Assembly (NCBI GenBank): GCA_030609215.1
Contig: JAUWCR010000010.1
Span: 1-13,552 of the forward strand
Origin: Actinomycetes bacterium
GTDB taxonomy: Bacteria > Actinomycetota > Humimicrobiia > Humimicrobiales > Humimicrobiaceae
Reading direction: 5' to 3'
DNA: 13,552 bases
Shown one piece after another: positions 6,473-13,552 of the stretch (position 1 is the first letter of the stretch; every line of letters begins with the position of its first letter). Made by a program: the position numbers and the translations under genes. The notes beneath the pieces are model-generated. The model was not told the origin of the DNA. It did no database searches and saw only the letters and a list, made by a program, of their open reading frames with translations.

Positions 6473-7366
6473 TTAAATATAAATCCCTATCAGTGATTTG
6501 AAATTATTCTTCAGCCATTCCGGCTTAAATTTGGATACACGATTATCCACTTTACTTTTAATAAAGTTTCTTCTATCAACCATGTGATTTATGTTGACAA
6601 TATCAGGATATAATTTAGAAATTTGCCTAAAGAAAACTTCTAAATCTTTAAAAATCTTAAATAAAGTAATTTCATTAATGATCTCATATGGCATACGCAA
6701 ATATCCTGCACTCCTATAATCATAGAATATTCCCCATCCCATCATAAAAGAATCTTTGGTTAAGGAGCTTATGCCTGAGATTAAAGTTGTATCTTTAATT
6801 ATTTCACTTATAAATTCTTTTTTCTTCTTCAGAGTATTTACAAGCTTTTGATGAAGCAGCAGCCTGTTTTTGTGAATGGCTTTAAGTGAATCTAAAATAC
6901 CATTAAAAATTATATAATCACCATATTTGAGCAAATAAATAATAGATCTGGAATATAATATATCTCCAAAAAGAAGGTTGGGGATATATCTTCTCTCATA
7001 CTTTTCTGTATCTTCTTTATTTCTGTATTTTTTTATAAAATTATCTGCACTAAAACTATGAAAAGAAGTGCCTATCGCTAAAATTTCAATTCCTGCCAAC
7101 AAATTTGTGAGTCTTTTTCGAAAGCTGCCAGAATGTATTGGAGATTTTTTATCATAAGGATTTATAAACGATAACAGATTTTGACTGTATGCTAACTGAG
7201 GGTTATAATGCTTTTTTATATTGTGAGGAAACAATACAGAAACAAATTTTATTTCTTTCTCTACAATCTGCCTGACGTGTTTTTTAATTGTTATAATTTT
7301 TTTTGAATTTTCAATCGTTTTATCTTTTATCCCATACTCTCTTTGCCTTACCCTGGCTTCTGACAA
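6473..7366 (-). CDS. Uncharacterised helical protein, possible HepS-like small subunit of polyprenyl diphosphate synthase
   Basis: A protein of up to 297 aa with no strong family signature. It is predicted to be mostly helical and very rich in Lys, Ile and Leu. The segment LLFGDILYSRS...LLKYGD (about 131-150) followed by ILDSLKAIHKNRLLL resembles the (A/L)GDYLSS...LL...GD block of HepS/GerCA-type subunits of heptaprenyl diphosphate synthase. It lies immediately before the catalytic synthase gene, in the same order as hepS then hepT. Both points are suggestive only. Start: the longest frame begins at TTG 7366, inside the end of paaK and without a ribosome binding site. There is no ATG or GTG before the middle of the protein. 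An ATT at 7313-7315, five nt after the paaK stop codon, would give about 280 aa. The start is therefore unresolved. It could instead be an unrelated protein of unknown function. Confidence 0.6.
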   Translation of the reverse strand: MSEARVRQREYGIKDKTIENSKKIITIKKHVRQIVEKEIKFVSVLFPHNIKKHYNPQLAYSQNLLSFINPYDKKSPIHSGSFRKRLTNLLAGIEILAIGTSFHSFSADNFIKKYRNKEDTEKYERRYIPNLLFGDILYSRSIIYLLKYGDYIIFNGILDSLKAIHKNRLLLHQKLVNTLKKKKEFISEIIKDTTLISGISSLTKDSFMMGWGIFYDYRSAGYLRMPYEIINEITLFKIFKDLEVFFRQISKLYPDIVNINHMVDRRNFIKSKVDNRVSKFKPEWLKNNFKSLIGIYI

Positions 7367-8624
7367 TAGTTTTTGGTTCTTTTAAACTAACCTTTATTCT
7401 AATACCAATAGCTGAATATAGCTTAGCCTCTATAGATTTTTCAAAATCTTCAAGATCCATAATTTTTTCATGAAAAATCTTCTCAGATACTTCAACCCAT
7501 ACTTCTATTTTATCCATATAATCTTTTTTATACAAGACTATTAAATAGTGCGGCTCCAGGTCATCTATATTCATAAGAACCTCTTCTATCTGAGATGGGA
7601 AGACATTCACTCCCCTTATAATAAGCATGTCATCAGTTCTTCCCATTGGTTTTGCCATTCTTACAAATGTCTTACCACAACTGCATTTCCCATCTATTAA
7701 ATATGATATATCCTTGGTTCTATACCTTATTACTGGAAATGCTTTTTTAGTAAGAGAAGTAAACACAAGCTCCCCTTTTTGTCCAATCGGAAGTACTTTT
7801 CCAGTTTCAGGATCAATTACCTCCGTCAGAAAGTGGTCTTCATTAATATGCAATCCATCCTGCTGCAGACATTCACATGATACACCCGGGCCAATTACCT
7901 CACTTAAACCATAGCTGTCCAGAGCTTTTATGTTGAGCCTTCCTTCAATTTCACCTCGCATGGATTCTGACCATGGCTCAGCGCCAAGAAAACCCAACTT
8001 CAGTTTTAGTTTGCTAAAATCAATATTTGTTTTCTCTGCAACTTCTGCCATATACAATGTATAGGATGGAGTACAGCAAAGTATAGTAGATTTAAAATCA
8101 GACATTATTTTTAATTGGCGCTCAGTATTGCCACCTGATACAGGAACTACAAGAGAACCAATTTTTTCAGCAGCACATTGAAATCCAAAACCTCCTGTAA
8201 ACAAACCAAAGCCATGACTTATTTGCACCACATCTTCTTTCCTAACTCCCACATCATACATAATTCGCGCCAGAACATTAGCCCACATCTCCAGATCCTC
8301 TTTAGTGTATCCAACAACAGTAGGATTGCCTGTGGTTCCTGATGATGAATGAACTCTTACAATCTTATCAACAGGTTCACAAAAAAGGCCAAAAGGATAA
8401 TTATCTCGCAGGTCATCCTTTGAGGTGAAAGGAAGTTTTTCAATTTCATCCAGGCTCTTTATCTTATCTGGGTTAAGACCAGCTTCATCTATTCTTTTTT
8501 TGTAAAACTCATTACTATAGTAACAGTGCTTTAAAGTATTTTTCAAATTAGCAAGCTGAGTTTCTCTTATTTTATCTTCACTGCTTTCTGAAATACCCGC
8601 GTCCCAGAATTTTTGTACTTTCAT
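7320..8624 (-). CDS. paaK: Phenylacetate-CoA ligase family protein (PaaK paralogue 1)
   Basis: ATP-dependent, AMP-forming CoA ligase for phenylacetate or a similar aryl or organic acid, acting in the cytoplasm. It is 434 aa, normal for the family. Motifs in order are the phosphate-binding loop [11 protein letters not shown] (92-102), GGNTERQ (164-170), LGAEPW (213-218), YGLSEVIGPG (238-247), and the hinge [20 protein letters not shown] (328-347). The C-terminal adenylation lysine region is GKAKRV (425-430). Cysteines C250, C252, C314 and C316 (SCEC, CSCG) are in the positions of a structural metal site seen in many PaaK proteins. It starts 3 nt after the stop of its neighbour, with AGGAAGGGGG inside that neighbour's end as a ribosome binding site. 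It is a clear tandem duplicate of the next gene but differs in the presumed acid-binding segment (ISHGFGLFTGGFGFQCAAE). The exact substrate is unknown. Confidence 0.92.
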   Translation of the reverse strand: MKVQKFWDAGISESSEDKIRETQLANLKNTLKHCYYSNEFYKKRIDEAGLNPDKIKSLDEIEKLPFTSKDDLRDNYPFGLFCEPVDKIVRVHSSSGTTGNPTVVGYTKEDLEMWANVLARIMYDVGVRKEDVVQISHGFGLFTGGFGFQCAAEKIGSLVVPVSGGNTERQLKIMSDFKSTILCCTPSYTLYMAEVAEKTNIDFSKLKLKLGFLGAEPWSESMRGEIEGRLNIKALDSYGLSEVIGPGVSCECLQQDGLHINEDHFLTEVIDPETGKVLPIGQKGELVFTSLTKKAFPVIRYRTKDISYLIDGKCSCGKTFVRMAKPMGRTDDMLIIRGVNVFPSQIEEVLMNIDDLEPHYLIVLYKKDYMDKIEVWVEVSEKIFHEKIMDLEDFEKSIEAKLYSAIGIRIKVSLKEPKTIVRSQGKAKRVWDKR

Positions 8625-8627
8625 ATT

Positions 8628-9944
8628 TTAAAGAGTTTCCCCCTTCCTCCTGTCCAAAACTCTTTTTGCCTTACCAATACTTCTCTGTATTGTTTTTGGT
8701 TCTTTTAATCTAACATCTATTTTTATTCCAATTGTAGAAAAAAGTTTATGCTCAATAGACGATTCAAAATTTTCAAGATCATTCATCTTCTCTGAAAACA
8801 CATCTTCTGATACCTCTACCCATAACTCTATGGTGTCAAGATAATTTTTCCTATCCACAACTATAAGATAATGGGGCTCGATTTCTTTAACTTTCATAAG
8901 TACTTCTTCTATTTGAGACGGGAAAACATTTATACCTCTAATAATTAACATATCATCAGTTCTTCCCATTGGTTTTTTCATCCGCCCATGCGTTCTGCCG
9001 CAACTGCATTTTTCTATATTTAAAACTGACAGGTCCCTGGTCCTGTAACGTAGGAGCGGTATTGCCTCTTTTGTTAAAGTAGTAAATACAAGTTCACCCT
9101 GCTTCCCTGGAGGAAGTATTTTGCCCGTTTGTGGGTCAATTACTTCAACAAGAAAGTGATCTTCGGCAACATGCAGGCCTGATTTATTTAAACATTCAAG
9201 GGATACGCCAGGTCCGATTATTTCACTTAATCCATATATATCAATAGCATCAATAAAAAGCCTGGCTTCAATTTCCTTTCTCATTTCATTTGTCCAGGGC
9301 TCAGCTCCCAGAATAGCCATTTTTAAAGGAAGTTTTGAAAAATCAACACCTAACTCTTTTCCAACTTCTGCAATATACAATATATAAGAAGGTGTGCAGC
9401 AGATAACTGTTGAACCATAATCGGCCATTATTTTTATCTGCCGTTCAGTATTTCCCCCTGACGTTGGTATTACTGTAGAGCCTAAAAGTTCAGCTCCATA
9501 ATGCAGCCCAAGCCCGCCTGTAAACAACCCATATCCATAGCTATTTTGAATAATATCCTTTTCTCTTACTCCAACACTAAATAGCTGTCTGGCAATTAAA
9601 TTTCCCCATACAGCTATATCATTTTTTGTATAACCAACAACAACTGGATTTCCAGTCGTTCCCGAAGAAGAATGAATTCTTACAACATTATCCATACTTC
9701 TTGCAAATAATCCAAAAGGATAACTTTCTCGGAGATCATCTTTTGTGGTAAAAGGTATTTTTTCTACATCATCTAAATTACTGAAATTATAAGGATCTAC
9801 CCCTGCATCGTCTAATTTTTTCCTGTAAAAATCTACATTTTCATAAACATTTACAAGAGTTTTTTTAAGCCTCTCAAGCTGGATCTTTCTAAGTTTGTCC
9901 CTGGAAAGAGTCTCAACTTCCTTTTCCCAATAATCATTAGCCAT
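8628..9944 (-). CDS. paaK: Phenylacetate-CoA ligase family protein (PaaK paralogue 2)
   Basis: Second AMP-forming aryl-acid CoA ligase, 438 aa. It has the same motif set as its neighbour: [11 protein letters not shown] (91-101), [34 protein letters not shown] (328-338) and GKAKRV near the C-terminus. The CSCG pair (313-316) is kept, but the first cysteine of the SCEC motif is leucine here (SLEC). The acid-pocket segment reads [19 protein letters not shown], different from the other copy, so the two probably prefer different acids; this is inference. The ATG has an excellent site AAAGGAGG and follows the symporter gene by 23 nt. It is transcribed before the other copy. In the pathway it would link imported arylacetate to the arylacetyl-CoA used or made by IorAB. 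Confidence 0.92.
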   Translation of the reverse strand: MANDYWEKEVETLSRDKLRKIQLERLKKTLVNVYENVDFYRKKLDDAGVDPYNFSNLDDVEKIPFTTKDDLRESYPFGLFARSMDNVVRIHSSSGTTGNPVVVGYTKNDIAVWGNLIARQLFSVGVREKDIIQNSYGYGLFTGGLGLHYGAELLGSTVIPTSGGNTERQIKIMADYGSTVICCTPSYILYIAEVGKELGVDFSKLPLKMAILGAEPWTNEMRKEIEARLFIDAIDIYGLSEIIGPGVSLECLNKSGLHVAEDHFLVEVIDPQTGKILPPGKQGELVFTTLTKEAIPLLRYRTRDLSVLNIEKCSCGRTHGRMKKPMGRTDDMLIIRGINVFPSQIEEVLMKVKEIEPHYLIVVDRKNYLDTIELWVEVSEDVFSEKMNDLENFESSIEHKLFSTIGIKIDVRLKEPKTIQRSIGKAKRVLDRRKGETL

Positions 9945-9967
9945 AAGATAACCTCCTTTCCTTATTT

Positions 9968-11563
9968 TTACTTAAAGCACCTATCCACAATTTCTTTTTG
10001 AACTGGCCTGGTGAAAAGAGTAACTATAATCGTCACTATAAATGACAGCGGTAAAGCAATAAGAATTGGATCAACTGCATTCCATGGAAATCCCAGCAAA
10101 CTCTCTTTTCCAGTTAAAACTACTACTAACTTTAACATGGCAGCATTTGACTTATGAATAAAGAACATCCAGAAAACACTTGTTACCAAACCAACCACCA
10201 TTCCGCTAATCGCTCCTGCTTTAGAAGATCTCTTCCAGTACAGCCCGCAAATATACATTGGTAAAAATACAGCAGCGCAAACACCAAAGAATAGAGCAGT
10301 TCCCTTTGCAATTATACTTATAGGCAGGTAATATCCTAACACTACGCTAATTACAATCCCAATTCCTACTCCAATTTTTGTTATCATTATTACTTTTCCT
10401 GATTTTATTACTTCATCTTTCTCAGACATTTTAGTTCCAGCCCCAAGCATATCTCTTGAAAAAGACGTACCGATAGCATGAAGCTGAGAACTTATTGTAG
10501 ACATTGCTGCAGCCAGAAGTGTTAACATAAAAACATAAACAAACCAGGGAGGCATTGACATATTAATAAAAGTAGGAATTATTAAATCAGTATTTCCCCC
10601 TGCTTCTGCTATCGCAATATTTCCAGTTTGCTTAAAGAAAAAAGCATTTGAAAGTGAGCCAACTACAAACGCTACACCAGTCATGGCAAGGATAAAAATC
10701 CCCCCAATTAAAACCGCCCTGTTCAAATCTTTATTGCTTTTTACAGACATGAATCTTACAACTAATTGAGGCTGAGCAAGCACTCCAATGCCTACACCTA
10801 ATATAATAGTTGAAACTAATGACCACCATAATGGTGAACCCAGTAAAGGCATGGTTGTCCAGCCCTGATGGCCTCCAGCCGCTAAGCTATCAGGAACTTT
10901 AGAAGCTAAATCAGTTAAAGCCTGATGAGCTGGTATTATCCCTCCCAGACTCTTGTATGTCAGCACTAACAGAGTTATCATACCAATAAACATTATTGAT
11001 CCCTGAAGAGCATCTGTATACATAACTCCTTTCAGCCCTCCAACAATTACATAAGCAGCAACAATAATAGAAAAAATTGTCAGTGCTAATACAAAATTTA
11101 AATTAAAAGTACCTTCAATAAACCTTGCAGCACCAATTAAAACAACTCCTGTATAAAGAGGCATAAATACAAATATTACTACACCGCCAAGCACCTGGAT
11201 AAATTTAGAATCATATCTTCTGCCTAAAAATTCAGGAAAAGTATGAGCATCTAAATTTAATCCAATTCTTCTTGTCCTCTTGCCAAAAAGAATAAATGCT
11301 ACAGCTATACCCAGCCCAATATTTAGAAAAGTCAGCCATAAAAGACCCATTCCAAAAACTCCTGCTGCTCCACCGAAACCGACTATTGCTGATGTTGAAA
11401 TAAAGGTTGCACCATAAGAGATAGCCATGACATAGGGATGAATCTGCCTGCCTGCAATCATATAATCTCCAGAGGTTTTAGTACCCTTGTAACCTAAATA
11501 ACCCAGATAGCCTACAACTATTAAGTATATAATTACTATTACGCTAAATAATGGTATGTTCAC
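9968..11563 (-). CDS. Sodium:solute symporter family protein (SSS/SLC5), probable organic-acid importer
   Basis: A 531-aa membrane protein with about 13 hydrophobic segments. Family features include the N-terminal helix with [21 protein letters not shown], the unwound-helix region [50 protein letters not shown], and [23 protein letters not shown]. These are the LeuT-fold elements that hold sodium and substrate in this family. The start is GTG 11563 with AAGGAG 6 nt upstream. It follows a 35-codon gene encoding a symporter-type accessory peptide, 44 nt upstream, and precedes the two CoA ligases by 23 nt. Among family members it resembles the monocarboxylate/acetate-type group more than sugar or proline carriers, judged by eye. 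Import of arylacetates or related carboxylates fits the neighbours but is inference. Confidence 0.88.
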   Translation of the reverse strand: MNIPLFSVIVIIYLIVVGYLGYLGYKGTKTSGDYMIAGRQIHPYVMAISYGATFISTSAIVGFGGAAGVFGMGLLWLTFLNIGLGIAVAFILFGKRTRRIGLNLDAHTFPEFLGRRYDSKFIQVLGGVVIFVFMPLYTGVVLIGAARFIEGTFNLNFVLALTIFSIIVAAYVIVGGLKGVMYTDALQGSIMFIGMITLLVLTYKSLGGIIPAHQALTDLASKVPDSLAAGGHQGWTTMPLLGSPLWWSLVSTIILGVGIGVLAQPQLVVRFMSVKSNKDLNRAVLIGGIFILAMTGVAFVVGSLSNAFFFKQTGNIAIAEAGGNTDLIIPTFINMSMPPWFVYVFMLTLLAAAMSTISSQLHAIGTSFSRDMLGAGTKMSEKDEVIKSGKVIMITKIGVGIGIVISVVLGYYLPISIIAKGTALFFGVCAAVFLPMYICGLYWKRSSKAGAISGMVVGLVTSVFWMFFIHKSNAAMLKLVVVLTGKESLLGFPWNAVDPILIALPLSFIVTIIVTLFTRPVQKEIVDRCFK

Positions 11564-11607
11564 TTAATTCTCCTTCCCAAAAATTTCAAATTTTTTTACA
11601 CTTTGCA

Positions 11608-11715
11608 TTACTTGTCTTTGTTCCACATAACTGCGCCGTAAATTATGCAAAAAATTGCGCTTAAAATGCATAAAATATAGACAAGAACAATCGAAAAACC
11701 ACTAAAGCCAAGCAT
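11608..11715 (-). CDS. Symporter small accessory protein (35 aa, one membrane helix)
   Basis: A 35-aa peptide, MLGFSGFSIVLVYILCILSA followed by IFCIIYGAVMWNKDK. It has one hydrophobic segment (about residues 7-30) and a short charged tail. The pattern MLG-x-x, a helix with YxLCILSxxxCxxYG, and a W-N-K end matches the small accessory peptides often found just upstream of sodium:solute symporter genes. The ATG has an ideal ribosome binding site, GAAGGAGG, 4 nt upstream. The symporter gene follows after 44 nt on the same strand. It most likely sits in the membrane and helps symporter assembly or activity; the mechanism is not established. It is easily missed because of its length. Confidence 0.82.
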   Translation of the reverse strand: MLGFSGFSIVLVYILCILSAIFCIIYGAVMWNKDK

Positions 11716-11751
11716 ATTGCCTCCTTCTATTTTTTTATATTCTTTTCAATT

Positions 11752-11780
11752 TTAATAAAAGAAATTTCCAAAACAGTCAA
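11752..11780 (-). promoter_or_regulatory. Possible internal promoter before the symporter genes
   Basis: On the minus strand TTGACT (11775-11780) is followed after 17 nt by TATTAA (11752-11757). These match the consensus boxes at 5 of 6 and 4 of 6 positions. Transcription would start about 30 nt before the accessory peptide ATG. It could let the transport and ligase genes be expressed apart from iorAB. The spacer 11716-11782 is AT-rich, so chance matches are possible. Confidence 0.35.
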
Positions 11781-11782
11781 AA

Positions 11783-12178
11783 TTAACTGCAGAGTTTTAT
11801 ATTATTTTCAACCAGAATACCTTCCACTCTCTCAACATCACTAACACTTAAAACTATTCTGGTACCAGCAATAACATATATATAATCTATGTTTATATCT
11901 CTATTGGCTAGAATATCAAGAATCCTGTAAAGTTCTCCCGGTCTGTCAACAACCTCTATGCATACAGCATCAGCAACATGAGTAGTAAATCCACCTTCCT
12001 TAAGCAGCTGCCTTGCCTTCTTAACATCAGAGACAACCATACGCAAAATACCATAATCTCTTGCTTCAGTCGTGGAAAATCCCTGTAAATTTATATCTTC
12101 ATCTTTTAAAATTTTTGCTACTTCTGCTAATCTGCCAGTTTGATTTTCTAAAAAAACTGTTAACTGTTTAACGGGCAT
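11783..12178 (-). CDS. Tandem ACT-domain protein, probable amino-acid sensor
   Basis: A 131-aa protein made of two ACT domains. The first (about 3-66) begins KQLTVFLENQTGRLAEVAKILKDEDINLQGF. The second (about 72-128) begins CIEVVDRPGELYRILDILANRDINIDYIY. Each has the beta-alpha-beta start and the glycine-containing loop where ACT dimers bind small ligands, usually amino acids. There is no catalytic or DNA-binding domain, so it probably acts by binding another protein. The ATG has the site GGAGGAG 2 nt upstream and begins 8 nt after the iorB stop codon, so the two genes are almost certainly co-translated. Such stand-alone ACT proteins are commonly found beside iorAB and paaK genes. A role sensing aromatic amino acids or related ligands is inferred from that context. 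Confidence 0.88.
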   Translation of the reverse strand: MPVKQLTVFLENQTGRLAEVAKILKDEDINLQGFSTTEARDYGILRMVVSDVKKARQLLKEGGFTTHVADAVCIEVVDRPGELYRILDILANRDINIDYIYVIAGTRIVLSVSDVERVEGILVENNIKLCS

Positions 12179-12186
12179 TTCTCCTC

Positions 12187-12822
12187 CTAATACTTGTTTA
12201 CTATTTGCCTGCCTTCTTTAAAAGCCTCGATATTTACATCAATTGCTTTGGCAGGAACATTTTTTTTTATTGATTGTATCCAGAATTTCTCTTCAATTGG
12301 AATAAAATTTGATAAGCACCCTATCAGTACTATATTTGAAGTTCTTATTTCACCTAACCTTTCAGCTATCTCTACTGCTTTTACCAATATATAGTTAGAA
12401 GTTTTGCCTTCTACTTTCGAAATTATATCCCCAGGATAATTTTCACTACCAGAAAATACAGATATAGGATATATTTCAAAATCATTTATAATAATAAAAC
12501 CACTGCAGTCCAGCTTATCTATATATCTCAATGCCTCCAGCTTTTCCAGCGCTATAATGAAATCAGCTTTATTTATCGTAGGTGAAAAAACTTCCCTTCC
12601 AATTCTAACACTCCCTAAAACACTACCTCCTCTCTGAGCCATTCCATGTACTTCCGAAACCTTAATATCCAGCCCTTTCTTGAGTGCAGCTTCTGCTAAA
12701 ACTTTTGTCGCAAGGATTATTCCCTGTCCTCCAACACCAGCAAATAAAATTGATAAAGTACTGCCTTTATCTAAAAGCTGTCTCCACTTTTTAGAATAAT
12801 ATTTAAAATTTTGCTTTTCTAT
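12187..12822 (-). CDS. iorB: Indolepyruvate:ferredoxin oxidoreductase, beta subunit
   Basis: Beta (gamma-domain-type) subunit of the enzyme that oxidises arylpyruvates to arylacetyl-CoA with ferredoxin, or runs in reverse. The first ATG (12642) begins MAQRGGS, which is internal to the conserved EVHGMAQRGG motif. In-frame upstream sequence encodes the family N-terminus: SILFAGVGGQGII (about 24-36), ATKVLAEAALKKG and KVSEVHG. So the gene must start well upstream. No ATG, GTG or TTG exists in this frame between the preceding stop codon (near 12886) and 12642. The best candidate is ATA at 12820-12822, with GAGGGA (12829-12834) 6 nt upstream, giving 211 aa, close to the usual 190-200. The start codon is therefore non-standard or a sequencing error is present. 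The rest (SVRIGREVFSPTI, YILVKAVEIAERLG, NIVLIGCLSNFIP) is normal. Confidence 0.87.
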   Translation of the reverse strand: MEKQNFKYYSKKWRQLLDKGSTLSILFAGVGGQGIILATKVLAEAALKKGLDIKVSEVHGMAQRGGSVLGSVRIGREVFSPTINKADFIIALEKLEALRYIDKLDCSGFIIINDFEIYPISVFSGSENYPGDIISKVEGKTSNYILVKAVEIAERLGEIRTSNIVLIGCLSNFIPIEEKFWIQSIKKNVPAKAIDVNIEAFKEGRQIVNKY

Positions 12823-12828
12823 TTTAAT

Positions 12829-12834
12829 TCCCTC
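12829..12834 (-). promoter_or_regulatory. iorB: Ribosome binding site that decides the iorB start
   Basis: GAGGGA on the minus strand, 6 nt before ATA 12820-12822. It is the only Shine-Dalgarno-like sequence upstream of the conserved GVGGQG segment, and no standard start codon lies within reach of it. Confidence 0.5.
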
Positions 12835-12880
12835 GTAACTATTATTATTATTGTCGTTTTTAATGGTAAAATGTTTTATA

Positions 12881-12906
12881 GTTTTTTAAAAATTTAATTA
12901 AAAAAC
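12881..12906. repeat. AT-rich inverted repeat in the iorA-iorB spacer
   Basis: Arms GTTTTTTAA (12881-12889) and TTAAAAAAC (12898-12906) with an 8-nt loop, between the iorA stop codon and the start of iorB. The 98-nt spacer is the longest in the minus-strand cluster. The stem has one G-C pair, so it is weak; it might modulate iorB expression or be chance in AT-rich DNA. Confidence 0.3.
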
Positions 12907-12920
12907 CTTTATAATTTTAT

Positions 12921-13552
12921 TCACTCTTCAGTCAATTCAATAGCTCCTTTCTTGCATATGCTAATACATACGCCACAGCCCGTGCAGAGAAGCTCATTTA
13001 TACTATACTGATCATTTTTATATTCAATTGCAGGACAGCCAAATTTTAGGCATAGGCCACACTTTTCACACTTACTCAAATTAATAGTCACTTTTCTCTT
13101 AACCTGAGTTTTTTCTAAAAGGACACATTTCTGCCTGCAAATTATAACTGAAAGCTGCCTTTTCCCTAATTCTTCCTTAAATACTTTCTCAAGATTCCTC
13201 AAATTATACGGGTCAACAACTTTTACATTTTTTACTCCTGCTGCCTCAGCTAACTTCTCAGGTTTCAGCGCTGCTGTTTCTTCACCCATTAGAGTCTTTC
13301 CAACACCTGGATTTACCTGGTGACCAGTCATGGCTGTTGTCCTATTGTCTAAAATTATAATAACTCCACTGCCTTTATTGTATAAATTATCTATAAGAGG
13401 TGTAATCCCGGAATGGAAAAAAGTCGAATCACCAATAATTGACACTATCTTTCCTTTTAATTTCGGATTTGCCTTTTCCATTCCTAAAGCCTGGCCAACT
13501 CCTGCTCCCATACAAAGACAACTATCCAGACTGCTCAGCGGGGGAAGAACTG
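12921..13552 (-). CDS. iorA: Indolepyruvate:ferredoxin oxidoreductase, alpha subunit (C-terminal third; start outside window)
   Basis: Catalytic subunit that holds thiamine diphosphate and passes electrons to ferredoxin through iron-sulfur clusters. The frame stays open to the window edge: residues before the ATG at 13511 read VLPPLSSLDSCLC, which continue the conserved (A)LPP...D..CMGAG region, so about two-thirds of a roughly 600-aa protein lies beyond 13552. The TPP-binding segment is IIGDSTFFHSGI...IILDNRTTAMTGHQ. The last 55 residues carry two [4Fe-4S] motifs, CEKCGLCLKFGC and CTGCGVCISIC. The second ends C-K rather than the usual C-P, which should not prevent cluster binding. It is followed by iorB after 98 nt. 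Substrates are likely arylpyruvates (indole-, phenyl-, hydroxyphenylpyruvate). Confidence 0.93.
   Translation of the reverse strand, partial: VLPPLSSLDSCLCMGAGVGQALGMEKANPKLKGKIVSIIGDSTFFHSGITPLIDNLYNKGSGVIIILDNRTTAMTGHQVNPGVGKTLMGEETAALKPEKLAEAAGVKNVKVVDPYNLRNLEKVFKEELGKRQLSVIICRQKCVLLEKTQVKRKVTINLSKCEKCGLCLKFGCPAIEYKNDQYSINELLCTGCGVCISICKKGAIELTEE

Noticed and set aside
12640..12642. ATG as start of iorB
   Set aside because: It cuts off the conserved GVGGQG and SEVHG segments, which are encoded in the same frame directly upstream.
12881..12906. Transcription terminator between iorA and iorB
   Set aside because: The stem is nearly all A-T pairs and the two genes encode subunits of one enzyme, so termination there is unlikely.
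1..13552. CRISPR array, tRNA or rRNA genes
   Set aside because: No regularly spaced direct repeats and no cloverleaf or rRNA-like stretches were seen on either strand by reading; a covariance-model scan was not possible.

Overview
The window looks like chromosomal DNA from a low-G+C anaerobic bacterium. Most genes have strong GGAGG-type ribosome binding sites. Energy and carbon genes are oxygen-sensitive, ferredoxin-linked ones (indolepyruvate:ferredoxin oxidoreductase). A two-subunit polyprenyl diphosphate synthase arrangement would fit a Firmicutes/Clostridia-like lineage, but the sequence alone does not fix the taxon.

Left part (1-2321, + strand): the 3' two-thirds of a soluble-type lytic transglycosylase, then a two-gene nucleotidyltransferase/HEPN module. 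The nucleotidyltransferase carries an N-terminal winged-helix region and is preceded by an almost perfect sigma70 promoter. The first box of that promoter (TTGACA) looks like a TTG start codon but is not one; the gene starts at 1196.

Middle (2322-4525): a decayed IS21-family remnant (two terminal repeats plus the C-terminal part of istB), followed by a minus-strand AAA ATPase/DUF4143 gene. The ATPase promoter is occupied by a 19-bp palindrome. The same 8-bp arms recur beyond the 3' end of the gene.

Right part (4526-13552, minus strand, transcribed right to left): one long co-directional gene set. Order: iorA (partial) - iorB - tandem ACT-domain protein - 35-aa symporter accessory peptide - sodium:solute symporter - paaK - paaK paralogue - probable polyprenyl diphosphate synthase small subunit - polyprenyl diphosphate synthase large subunit - AEC-family permease. 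Most spacers are 3-45 nt; the longer ones are the 98-nt iorA-iorB gap and the 67-nt gap before the peptide, which holds a possible internal promoter. The likely logic is import of an aryl or other organic acid, activation to the CoA thioester by two related ligases, and interconversion with the 2-oxo acid by IorAB. This works either as arylacetate assimilation towards aromatic amino acids or as amino-acid fermentation in the other direction, with an ACT protein as a possible amino-acid sensor. The prenyl synthase pair may serve quinone or other isoprenoid synthesis.

Two genes of the long cluster (iorB and the prenyl synthase small subunit) have no well-placed ATG, GTG or TTG start. For iorB the conserved N-terminus must lie upstream of the first ATG, and a ribosome binding site sits in front of an ATA codon.
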